A program made the translations under genes and the position numbers. This document shows positions 1 through 5,790 of a stretch of DNA of 15,945 bases, one piece after another. How positions within the stretch are numbered: position 1 is the first letter of the stretch; the number at the start of each line of letters is the position of its first letter. This DNA is from CAZYXO01 sp964651315. Lineage in GTDB: Bacteria; Bacillota_I; Bacilli_A; RF39; UBA660. The DNA lies in contig CAZYXO010000020.1 of the NCBI GenBank assembly GCA_964651315.1, forward strand, positions 1-15,945. Reading direction: 5' to 3'. The notes under the pieces were generated by a model. It did no database searches. It saw only the letters and a list, made by a program, of their open reading frames with translations, and was not told the DNA's origin.

Positions 1-384
1 CATTCATTTAATGGTTTGAATAATCTTGGTGCTGTTTTAATTAAAGGTTCTTTTGATGTTAATGTTTGGTATTCTTATGGATCTGATTCCAAAACAAGTG
101 TAAGCACTAAAAGATACGTTTACGAAGAAAAAATGAATGTTAAGTTAAAAGATGATGCAACATTATCTGATAATTCACAAATTATTGTTCGGAGTTTGAA
201 ACAACCGACTGTTACTGATGTTAAAGTAGATAATGGTAGTATTAAGTTATTTATTGAAAAAGAATTAGGTGTGGAAATTGTCGGCGATACAAAATTAAAA
301 ATTAGTGTTGAAGATGAAGAAGATGAATACGAAGAACTTACAGAAGAAGAAATCGAAGAAGTAAAAGAAGACTATCTTGAGTAG
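1..384 (+). CDS. cotE: CotE-like spore coat protein, 5' end outside window
   Basis: The frame is open from base 1, so the N-terminus lies outside the window; a TTG at 16 is not a credible start. The visible 127 residues contain the run GSFDVNVWYSY (residues 16-26), followed by alternating beta-strand-like segments and a strongly acidic tail (EDEEDEYEELTEEEIEE). This matches the outer spore coat morphogenetic protein CotE of Bacilli, which has a GSFDxNxWYSY core and an acidic C-terminus. In Bacillus, CotE sits between inner and outer coat and recruits outer-coat proteins. Whether this organism sporulates cannot be judged from here. A hairpin terminator begins at the stop codon, so the gene ends its own transcript. 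The family call rests on remembered motif similarity. Confidence 0.75.
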   Translation, partial: HSFNGLNNLGAVLIKGSFDVNVWYSYGSDSKTSVSTKRYVYEEKMNVKLKDDATLSDNSQIIVRSLKQPTVTDVKVDNGSIKLFIEKELGVEIVGDTKLKISVEDEEDEYEELTEEEIEEVKEDYLE

Positions 385-418
385 TGTCAATAAATAAGGG
401 TTGACACTTTCTTTTTTT
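383..418 (+). terminator. Rho-independent terminator after the cotE-like gene
   Basis: AGTGTCAA (383-390) and TTGACACT (401-408) form a perfect 8-bp stem around a 10-base loop, followed by a T-rich run to 419. The right arm is also the -35 box of the next promoter. Confidence 0.75.
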
Positions 419-429
419 TGTGCTAAAGT
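401..429 (+). promoter_or_regulatory. Promoter for rpsP-khpA
   Basis: TTGACA (401-406), a 17-base spacer and TAAAGT (424-429), preceded by the extended -10 bases TGC (421-423). The transcript would start about 20 bases before the rpsP start codon. The -35 lies inside the right arm of the upstream terminator. Confidence 0.65.
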
Positions 430-454
430 AATATTCAGAAATGAGGGAATAATT

Positions 455-739
455 ATGGCAGTTAAATTAAGATTAAAAAGAATGGGTGCTAAGCAAAAAC
501 CATTTTATCGTATCGTAGCGGCTGACGCAAGAAGTCCAAGAGATGGAAGATTTATCGAAAGTGTTGGAACTTATGATCCAATTAAAAAGGAAGATAATAT
601 TACACTTGATGAAGAGAAAATCATTAAATGGTTAAATAATGGTGCTCAACCAACTGATACAGTACGTAGTATTTTAGGTAAAAATGGTGTTTTAAAAAAA
701 TATGCTGAACTTAAAAGTACTAAAAAAGCGGGTAAATAA
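455..739 (+). CDS. rpsP: 30S ribosomal protein S16
   Basis: This is a 94-residue protein of normal S16 length, needed for assembly of the 30S subunit. It opens with MAVKLRLKRMGAKQKPFYRI and continues with VAADARSPRDGRFIE and a GTYDP stretch, all hallmarks of the family. The start at 455 is chosen because GAGGG (443-447) sits 7 bases upstream; a longer upstream reading would only add non-conserved residues that overlap the promoter and terminator. Its stop TAA shares a base with the khpA start (TAATG at 737-741), implying coupled translation. Its usual neighbours rimM and trmD appear later in the window, separated by the Fic, YgjP and SpoU genes. Confidence 0.98.
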   Translation: MAVKLRLKRMGAKQKPFYRIVAADARSPRDGRFIESVGTYDPIKKEDNITLDEEKIIKWLNNGAQPTDTVRSILGKNGVLKKYAELKSTKKAGK

Positions 740-990
740 TGAATACTGAATTAATTGAATTCACTGAATATTTAGTTAAAAATATTGCTAAAGAAAGTGA
801 TATGGTTAAAGTATCATCTTTTGGTGGAGATGATGATGAAACTATTTTGGAAATAATTGTTCATGATAGTGATATGGGAGCAGTTATTGGTAAAAATGGT
901 AAAATGGCATCTTCAATTAGAACTTGCGTACAAGCATATGCTTATTTACATAATATTGGTAGAGTTAAAATCAATATTGATTCATTTTAA
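739..990 (+). CDS. khpA: KH-domain RNA-binding protein KhpA (YlqC)
   Basis: This 83-residue protein is a single KH domain. The GXXG loop reads GKNG at residues 51-54 inside the run GAVIGKNGKMASSIR, the RNA-contact loop of KH proteins. KhpA binds RNA, usually as a dimer or with KhpB/Jag, and affects cell size and elongation in several Bacillota. Its position directly after rpsP with a one-base overlap is the classic arrangement. An acidic insertion (GGDDDE, residues 29-34) lies before the beta strand leading to the KH loop. The stop codon runs into a terminator hairpin, so rpsP-khpA forms a two-gene transcript. Confidence 0.93.
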   Translation: MNTELIEFTEYLVKNIAKESDMVKVSSFGGDDDETILEIIVHDSDMGAVIGKNGKMASSIRTCVQAYAYLHNIGRVKINIDSF

Positions 991-1010
991 GAGTTTTATA
1001 ACTCTTTTTT
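989..1010 (+). terminator. Rho-independent terminator after khpA
   Basis: AAGAGTT (989-995), loop TTAT, AACTCTT (1000-1006), then further T residues. The left arm begins in the khpA stop codon. Confidence 0.8.
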
Positions 1011-1040
1011 CATAATATAATAATTTATTTATAACAAATA

Positions 1041-1049
1041 TGATACAAT
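1041..1049 (+). promoter_or_regulatory. Probable extended -10 promoter of the Fic gene
   Basis: TGA-TACAAT (1041-1049) lies about 24 bases before the chosen Fic start and just after the khpA terminator. No good -35 is present at the expected distance (TAATTT), as can happen with extended -10 promoters. Confidence 0.4.
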
Positions 1050-1072
1050 AAATGCAAATGGAGGAATATATA

Positions 1073-1909
1073 ATGAACGAAAAAGAATTTGATTCTAGCA
1101 CCAATTTATATGTTGAAAATAAAAATAGCGATATAAAAAAAATAGAATGGGATATGGCTATTGGATTACAAGAAGTAGATAATTTAAAACCATCTAAATA
1201 TTTAGAAAAGATTATTGATGATAATATAGATGGAGCAAAAACTATTTATGAAATAGAACAAGATTTAAAAGCATATTATTTAGAAAAAATAAATGTGGAC
1301 AACGTTAACCATAATGAACTAGAGTGTGATTTAGTTGCAACTAGAATAGTCGAGTTATTACAAGAAAACAATTTTCAGTTGTCTAGTGATTATTTAAAAT
1401 ATGTTCATCATTATTTATTTCAAGATATTTATGACTTTGCAGGTAATTATCGTAGTATTGATTTTAGTAAACATGAGAAAATATTAAATGGCGAATCAGT
1501 TCTTTATGGTAATCATTTAACAATTAATGAATCTTTAGAATATGATATATCATTAGAACAAAATAAAGATTATAAAAATATGAATATGGTCGAGTTAATT
1601 AAAAATATTGCTGATTTTACTTCAAGTATCTGGCAAATACATCCTTTTAGAGAAGGAAATACCAGAACAACTGCTTTATTTATTGAAAAATATCTTCTAT
1701 CACTTGGGTTTAAAGTAGATAATGTTATCTTTAAAGATAAATCTATATATTTTCGTAATGCATTAGTTAGAAGTAATTACTTTAATAATGAATTAAGTAT
1801 TAAAGAAGATAAAAGTATTTTAATTAAATTTTATGAGAATTTATTATTAGGTAAAAACAATAATTTACATTCTAAAGATTTAATTGTTGAAGAATTAACT
1901 AAAAAATAA
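1073..1909 (+). CDS. Fic-family protein with N-terminal VbhA-like helix
   Basis: A 278-residue Fic-domain protein. Fic enzymes usually transfer AMP from ATP to a hydroxyl of a target protein. The motif HPFREGNTR (residues 190-198) matches the consensus HPFx[D/E]GNxR: His190 is the catalytic base and the Arg contacts phosphate. The upstream run FAGNYRSIDFSK suits the flap region of the fold. Residues 26-69 resemble the small VbhA antitoxin fused to Fic in many proteins, with GLQEVDNLKPSKYL and a later YEIEQDL. The [S/T]xxxE[G/N] inhibitory motif is not intact; the best alignment gives LQEVDN. The start at 1073 is preferred over 1052 because GGAGG precedes it at 1060-1064. Terminators on both sides make it monocistronic. 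Its target is unknown. Confidence 0.88.
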   Translation: MNEKEFDSSTNLYVENKNSDIKKIEWDMAIGLQEVDNLKPSKYLEKIIDDNIDGAKTIYEIEQDLKAYYLEKINVDNVNHNELECDLVATRIVELLQENNFQLSSDYLKYVHHYLFQDIYDFAGNYRSIDFSKHEKILNGESVLYGNHLTINESLEYDISLEQNKDYKNMNMVELIKNIADFTSSIWQIHPFREGNTRTTALFIEKYLLSLGFKVDNVIFKDKSIYFRNALVRSNYFNNELSIKEDKSILIKFYENLLLGKNNNLHSKDLIVEELTKK

Positions 1910-1916
1910 TTATGAG

Positions 1917-1947
1917 AAGTATTTAGCAACAACTAATTACTTTTTAT
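1917..1947 (+). terminator. Rho-independent terminator after the Fic gene
   Basis: AAGTA-T-TTAG (1917-1926) pairs with CTAA-T-TACTT (1933-1942) with a single T-T mismatch around the loop CAACAA. A T-rich run follows. Confidence 0.65.
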
Positions 1948-1988
1948 TTGCATATTTACTTAATATTATAGTAAGTTATAAATTATTT

Positions 1989-1997
1989 TGTTATAAT
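1989..1997 (+). promoter_or_regulatory. Promoter of the ygjP-spoU-rimM-trmD operon
   Basis: TGT-TATAAT (1989-1997) is a consensus extended -10, about 22 bases before the YgjP-like start codon. No clear -35 lies 17 bases upstream (TAGTAA). Confidence 0.55.
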
Positions 1998-2019
1998 ATA
2001 AATGTTTGAAGGAGCAATT

Positions 2020-2652
2020 ATGGAAGTTAAATTAAAAGATTATAATGTAGTAATAAATGTTATTAAAAAACCTAATAAGAATATTTATTTTCGAATTAAA
2101 GATGATTTAATATTATCGATTACATGTCCTTTATATATGAGTAAAGATAGTATTTTAAAATTAATTAAAGAAAATGAAGATACACTTACAGTAATGTATG
2201 AAAAAGCATTAAAGAAATATGCTAAAAATAAATATTTTTATTATTTAGGAAAACCATATCAAGTAATATATGATGATATTTATACTGAACCTTTATTTAA
2301 TGAATTTAGTATTTTAATTAAGAATGAAGATTACTTAAACAAATTTTATTTAGAAAAATGTAATGAAATATTTAATGAAGAAATAGAGAAATGCAAAAAA
2401 TGTTTTTATGAATTACCACAGTTTTCTCTAACTATTAGAAAAATGAAAACAAGATGGGGAGTTTGTAATGTTAAAACTAAAAGAGTAACTTTAAATAGTG
2501 AATTATTAAAATACGATCCTTATTTAATAGATTATGTAATAATACATGAATTTTGTCATTTTTTTGAACAAAGTCATAATAAAAGATTTTGGACTCTTGT
2601 AGGTGCTGCATATCCTAAATATAAAGAAGCAAGAAAGGCGTTGAAAGATTAA
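2020..2652 (+). CDS. YgjP-like (DUF45) zinc metallopeptidase
   Basis: A 210-residue protein of the YgjP/M48-related DUF45 family. The zinc motif is HEFCH (residues 176-180) with a likely third ligand His186 in HFFEQSHNKRFW; Glu177 would be the general base. The run KTRWGVCN before it is another family hallmark. No signal peptide or membrane helix is seen, so it is cytosolic. The family is annotated as a putative metal-dependent hydrolase, and its physiological substrate is poorly defined. The start at 2020 has GGAG at 2011-2014; the ATG at 2002 would place that site inside the gene. The stop overlaps the next start as TAATG (2650-2654), placing it first in an operon with RNA-modification genes. 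Confidence 0.88.
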   Translation: MEVKLKDYNVVINVIKKPNKNIYFRIKDDLILSITCPLYMSKDSILKLIKENEDTLTVMYEKALKKYAKNKYFYYLGKPYQVIYDDIYTEPLFNEFSILIKNEDYLNKFYLEKCNEIFNEEIEKCKKCFYELPQFSLTIRKMKTRWGVCNVKTKRVTLNSELLKYDPYLIDYVIIHEFCHFFEQSHNKRFWTLVGAAYPKYKEARKALKD

Positions 2653-3377
2653 TGGAAATAATAACTAGTAAAGATAATAAAAATGTCAAAGAATGGCTTA
2701 AATTAAAACAAAAGAAATATCGCGATTTAAATAATGAATTTTTAATAAGTGGTAGTCATTTAGTAAATGAAGCAATTAGAAATGCCATGGATATAACTTT
2801 AATTAGTTTAAATGAAATGGATACTAATTTACCATATTATATTGTAAGTGAAAGTGTTATGAGTGCTTTAAGTACTGAAGTTACTATACCAAAAATAATG
2901 GGTGTTGTTAAGAAAAAGAAAGAAAGAGATATAGTAGGGAATGTAATACTCTTAGATAATTTACAAGATCCAGGTAACTTAGGAACAATTATTAGAAGTA
3001 GTGTTGCTTTTGATATTGATACAATAATCTTAGGAGATGGTTGTGTTGATTTATATAATGAAAAAGTAATAAGAAGTACAGAAGGATTAATTTTTGGTAC
3101 TAATATAATTAAAGCTAATTTAGAAGAAATAATTGAAAAATTAAAACAAGATAATTATCAAATAATTGGGACTAAACTAGATAAGGGAATTAAACTAAAA
3201 GAGTTAAGTAAAACAGATAAATTTGGAATAGTAATTGGTAATGAAGGTAAGGGAATAAGTGATGATATTATGTCTTTATGTGATTCATTTGTTTATATTC
3301 CGATGACACCTTATTGTGAAAGTTTAAATGCATCTGTTGCAGCATCAATTATTATGTATGAAATGAGTGATTTATAA
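2652..3377 (+). CDS. SpoU/TrmH-family RNA 2'-O-ribose methyltransferase
   Basis: A 241-residue SPOUT enzyme that uses S-adenosylmethionine to methylate a ribose 2'-OH in rRNA or tRNA. All three SpoU motifs are present: motif 1 DNLQDPGNLGTIIRS (102-116), motif 2 IVIGNEGKGIS (193-203), and motif 3 IPM...ESLNASVAAS (216-232), which builds the trefoil knot. The N-terminal part (residues 1-90, ending KKKK) fits the L30e-like substrate-binding domain of RlmB/TrmH-type proteins. The target nucleotide cannot be assigned from sequence, so no symbol is given. Both ends overlap neighbours by one base (TAATG), so it is coupled to the YgjP-like gene and rimM. Confidence 0.93.
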   Translation: MEIITSKDNKNVKEWLKLKQKKYRDLNNEFLISGSHLVNEAIRNAMDITLISLNEMDTNLPYYIVSESVMSALSTEVTIPKIMGVVKKKKERDIVGNVILLDNLQDPGNLGTIIRSSVAFDIDTIILGDGCVDLYNEKVIRSTEGLIFGTNIIKANLEEIIEKLKQDNYQIIGTKLDKGIKLKELSKTDKFGIVIGNEGKGISDDIMSLCDSFVYIPMTPYCESLNASVAASIIMYEMSDL

Positions 3378-3874
3378 TGGAATATATATGTATTGGTAAA
3401 ATAATAACTACTCATGGTTTAAATGGAGAAATTAAAATAAGAAGTGATTTTGAAAAGAAACATTTATGTTTTATTCCTGATATGAAAGTATATATTGGAG
3501 AAGATAAATTATGTTTAACAATTAATACTTATCGAAGACATCAAGAATATGATATGATTACTTTTAAAGAAATAAATGATATTGATAAAGTAATTCCTTT
3601 TAAGCAACAAGATATTTATATTGATAAAGATGATTTAAAATTAAATAATGAAGATTATTTGTTAAATGATTTGATTAATCTTGATGTATATAATGATGAT
3701 ATTTTATATGGTAAAGTAAGTGATTATGAAAATCATAACAGTAATATTATTTTAAATATTAAGAAAAGCGATAATGGAGAAGTAATTGTACCTTTATGTG
3801 AAAGATATATTATTAATGTCGATAAAGATAATAAAAGAATAAATGCAACAAATTTAGGTGAATTAGAAATATGA
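3377..3874 (+). CDS. rimM: Ribosome maturation factor RimM
   Basis: A 165-residue protein of normal RimM length. The N-terminal barrel starts with IGKIITTHGLNGEIKI (residues 6-21), the most conserved stretch of the family. The second, PRC-barrel-like half includes LINLDVYNDDILYGKVSDY and a VPLCERYIINVDKDNKRI segment matching the usual IP...I..VD ending. RimM binds S19 and helps mature the 30S head. It starts in a TAATG overlap with the SpoU gene and ends in an ATGA overlap with trmD, the standard rimM-trmD pairing. Its TGA stop shows that TGA is not reassigned to tryptophan here. Confidence 0.96.
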   Translation: MEYICIGKIITTHGLNGEIKIRSDFEKKHLCFIPDMKVYIGEDKLCLTINTYRRHQEYDMITFKEINDIDKVIPFKQQDIYIDKDDLKLNNEDYLLNDLINLDVYNDDILYGKVSDYENHNSNIILNIKKSDNGEVIVPLCERYIINVDKDNKRINATNLGELEI

Positions 3875-4533
3875 AAATAGATATTTTATCATTATTTCCA
3901 AGTATGTTTGATGGAATACTTAATGAATCAATTATTAAAAGAGCGATTAATAAAGGGTTAGTGGAAATTAATATAATAGATTTTCGTAAATATTCAGTTT
4001 ACAATAATAATCAAGTTGATGATACACCTTATGGTGGTGGTTCAGGTATGGTTTTAATGTGTGATCCGATATTTAGATGTTTAGATGAAATTAAAACTGA
4101 TGATTCTTACGTTGTATTGATGACTCCAGATGGGATACCTTATAAACAAAGTATAGCAGTTGATTTAAGTAAAAAGAAACATATTATAATTATATGTGGC
4201 CATTATGAAGGCTTTGATGAACGGATAAGGACACTATGCGACGCTGAAATAAGTATTGGTGATTATGTATTAACTGGAGGAGAAATACCTAGTATGGTAC
4301 TACTTGATAGCATAACAAGATTAGTTCCTGGAGTTATAAATGAAAGTAGTATTGAAACAGAGAGTTTTAATAATAATTTACTTGATTATCCAGTATATAC
4401 AAAACCTAGTGATTATCGAGGTTTATTAGTACCAGATATATTACTTAGTGGTAATCACGAGAAAATAAATGCTTGGAGAAAAGAAGAACAAATAAAAAAG
4501 ACTAGTAAAAAAAGACCAGATATATTAAAATAA
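3871..4533 (+). CDS. trmD: tRNA (guanine-N1)-methyltransferase TrmD
   Basis: A 220-residue SPOUT methyltransferase that makes m1G37 in tRNAs and prevents +1 frameshifting. Landmarks are DILSLFPSMFDG (4-15), DDTPYGGGSGM (50-60), CGHYEGFDERI (109-119), IGDYVLTGGE (129-138) in the knotted SAM site, LLDYPVYTKPSDYRG (170-184) with the conserved Asp172, and VPDILLSGNHEKINAWR (187-203). Length and motifs are complete, so it should be active. Translation is coupled to rimM through the ATGA overlap. In many Bacillota rplS follows; here an unrecognised gene takes that place. Confidence 0.97.
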   Translation: MKIDILSLFPSMFDGILNESIIKRAINKGLVEINIIDFRKYSVYNNNQVDDTPYGGGSGMVLMCDPIFRCLDEIKTDDSYVVLMTPDGIPYKQSIAVDLSKKKHIIIICGHYEGFDERIRTLCDAEISIGDYVLTGGEIPSMVLLDSITRLVPGVINESSIETESFNNNLLDYPVYTKPSDYRGLLVPDILLSGNHEKINAWRKEEQIKKTSKKRPDILK

Positions 4534-4551
4534 AGATTAGGTGGTAGGGTT

Positions 4552-5013
4552 ATGAGCAATATTGTTCTAAAAAAAGATAAAAAAAAATTAAAAGTAAAAG
4601 AAATATCTAAAATTAACGGATATAAATTTACTCCAAAAATTAGAACTAAAGATATTTCAATTAAAGAAATGATTGTTATTAATCATAGTTTAATTGAAAA
4701 AATTATTGTTAAAAAAATGAATAATAATATAAAAAAATTAACAACTGTTGTTTTTGATATCTTAACGCAAAGTGAACCTAGTCCTATGCTACTACAAATG
4801 GCTTTTGATGATATTGCTAGAGTAAGAGCAGTACTTTTAGATAAATATAAAAAAGATTTACCAGAATTAAAAGTAAATACTTATTTAAAAAAACTAAAAT
4901 TATTAGAAGATGAACTTCGAAAAAAGAATTTTAGTACTATTTCAAGAATATTTACGCAAATGAATTTAATGGAAGATAATGAATATGATAATAAAAATGA
5001 TTTTATAAGGTAA
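4552..5013 (+). CDS. Unrecognised 153-residue basic protein
   Basis: Not recognised. It starts 18 bases after trmD with a good AGGTGG ribosome site, so it belongs to the trmD transcript. The N-terminal third is very lysine-rich (VLKKDKKKLKVKEISK), suggesting nucleic-acid or ribosome contact, though this is inference. The middle (residues 63-95, e.g. LTTVVFDILTQSEPSPMLL, then an ARVRAVLLDKYKKDLPEL stretch) and the end (KKLKLLEDELRKKNF) look helical. There is no signal peptide or membrane helix. Its last codons (NKNDFIR-stop) lie inside the terminator hairpin and inside the 35-bp repeat described separately, so its C-terminus may have been altered by that repeat. Confidence 0.7.
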   Translation: MSNIVLKKDKKKLKVKEISKINGYKFTPKIRTKDISIKEMIVINHSLIEKIIVKKMNNNIKKLTTVVFDILTQSEPSPMLLQMAFDDIARVRAVLLDKYKKDLPELKVNTYLKKLKLLEDELRKKNFSTISRIFTQMNLMEDNEYDNKNDFIR

Positions 5014-5024
5014 AATCATTTTTT
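4990..5024 (+). repeat. 35-bp direct repeat, copy 1, containing a terminator
   Basis: Identical over 35 bases to 5756-5790 (offset 766). It contains a 13-bp perfect stem (4993-5005 with 5011-5023, loop TAAGG) followed by T residues, so it is an efficient-looking terminator. Copy 1 overlaps the 3' end of the 153-residue gene. Confidence 0.9.
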
Positions 5025-5098
5025 TATTTATACGATTATATTTTAATTTTTATCCATTCAATGCATAAAAAACTGTTTTTTTTCATATAATAATGTTG

Positions 5099-5116
5099 AT
5101 ACTATAAAGATAGTAT
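5099..5116 (+). promoter_or_regulatory. Operator-like palindrome of the toxin-antitoxin operon
   Basis: ATACTAT (5099-5105), spacer AAAG, ATAGTAT (5110-5116) is a perfect 7-bp inverted repeat just upstream of the -35. A further ACTAT (5124-5128) runs into the -35. RelB/DinJ-type ribbon-helix-helix antitoxins repress their own operons through such sites; binding here is inferred. Confidence 0.55.
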
Positions 5117-5127
5117 AAATAAAACTA

Positions 5128-5156
5128 TTGACATTTGCTATAAATAATGCTATTAT
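5128..5156 (+). promoter_or_regulatory. Promoter of the dinJ-yafQ-like operon
   Basis: TTGACA (5128-5133), 17-base spacer, TATTAT (5151-5156), with extended -10 bases TGC (5148-5150). The purine-rich ribosome site GAAAGAGAG follows at 5164-5172. Confidence 0.75.
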
Positions 5157-5183
5157 CTTAAAAGAAAGAGAGATGATAATAAT

Positions 5184-5477
5184 ATGGCTAATATAACTAC
5201 TGCAATAAATGTTAATGTTGATACTAAAATGAAGGAAGAAGCTACAAATATTTTAAAAGGTCTAGGTCTTAATATGAGTACTGCAATAAATATGTTCTTG
5301 GCTCAAATAGTTAAAAGAGATGGGATACCTTTTGAAATTAGAAATCCACAACCAAGCAAAGATATGATAGAAGCATTACTAGAATTAGATTATATGAAAA
5401 AACATTTAAACGAATATAAGCATTTTGATAATTGGAATGATTTAGAAAAGAGTTTATTATCAGATGACGAAGTATAA
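5184..5477 (+). CDS. dinJ: RelB/DinJ-family antitoxin
   Basis: A 97-residue antitoxin. Residues 5-45 form the ribbon-helix-helix DNA-binding domain: a beta strand (TTAINVNVD), then two helices carrying the family signature GLGLNMSTAINMFLAQIVKRDGIPFEI (27-53), of which LNMSTAINMF is diagnostic. The C-terminal helix-rich part (60-97, acidic end LLSDDEV) should wrap the toxin and block its active site. Free antitoxin normally represses the operon, with stronger repression in complex with toxin. The gene overlaps the toxin start by 14 bases. The whole module lies between two identical 35-bp repeats, which suggests it was acquired as a unit. Confidence 0.92.
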   Translation: MANITTAINVNVDTKMKEEATNILKGLGLNMSTAINMFLAQIVKRDGIPFEIRNPQPSKDMIEALLELDYMKKHLNEYKHFDNWNDLEKSLLSDDEV

Positions 5478-5760
5478 ATACGAAATAGTCTATTCAAGTA
5501 AATTTAAAAAAAGTTTAAAGAAAGTTTTAAAACAAGGAAAAAATATCAAAAAATTAAAAATCATTATTGATAAATTAGCAAATAAGGAAGAACTAGAACC
5601 AAAATTTAGAAATCATTTTCTTATTAATGATAAGTATTATAAAGATTGTGAAGAATGCCATATAGAACCTGATTGGTTATTAGTATACCAATATCATGAT
5701 AATGAATTAATATTATTATTAATTAATACTGGTAGTCATAGTGAACTGTTTAATAAATAA
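5464..5760 (+). CDS. yafQ: YafQ-family mRNA interferase toxin
   Basis: A 98-residue RelE-superfamily toxin that would cut mRNA in the ribosomal A site. The residues that matter in E. coli YafQ all have counterparts: His51 (RNHFL), His66, Asp70 and Trp71 in CHIEPDWLLVY, His92 in TGSHSELF, and Phe96. The toxin therefore looks intact. The protein is small, basic and soluble. It starts inside the antitoxin gene (ATG 5464, antitoxin stop 5475-5477), the normal coupling for this pair. Its stop codon merges with copy 2 of the 35-bp terminator repeat. Confidence 0.93.
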   Translation: MTKYKYEIVYSSKFKKSLKKVLKQGKNIKKLKIIIDKLANKEELEPKFRNHFLINDKYYKDCEECHIEPDWLLVYQYHDNELILLLINTGSHSELFNK

Positions 5761-5790
5761 AAATGATTTTATAAGGTAAAATCATTTTTT
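5756..5790 (+). repeat. 35-bp direct repeat, copy 2, bidirectional terminator
   Basis: Identical to 4990-5024. The stem is 5759-5771 with 5777-5789. It begins in the toxin stop codon and also covers the last codons of the convergent minus-strand gene (stop at 5782-5784). The A-run/T-run symmetry allows it to terminate both transcripts. Confidence 0.9.

Noticed and set aside
1960..1985. Inverted repeat TTACT...AGTAA before the YgjP-like gene
   Set aside because: Short and AT-only flanks; cannot be told from composition bias.
5041..5098. Second hairpin AAAAAAC-T-GTTTTTT before the TA operon
   Set aside because: The one-base centre makes it a poor hairpin, and A/T runs of this kind are common here.
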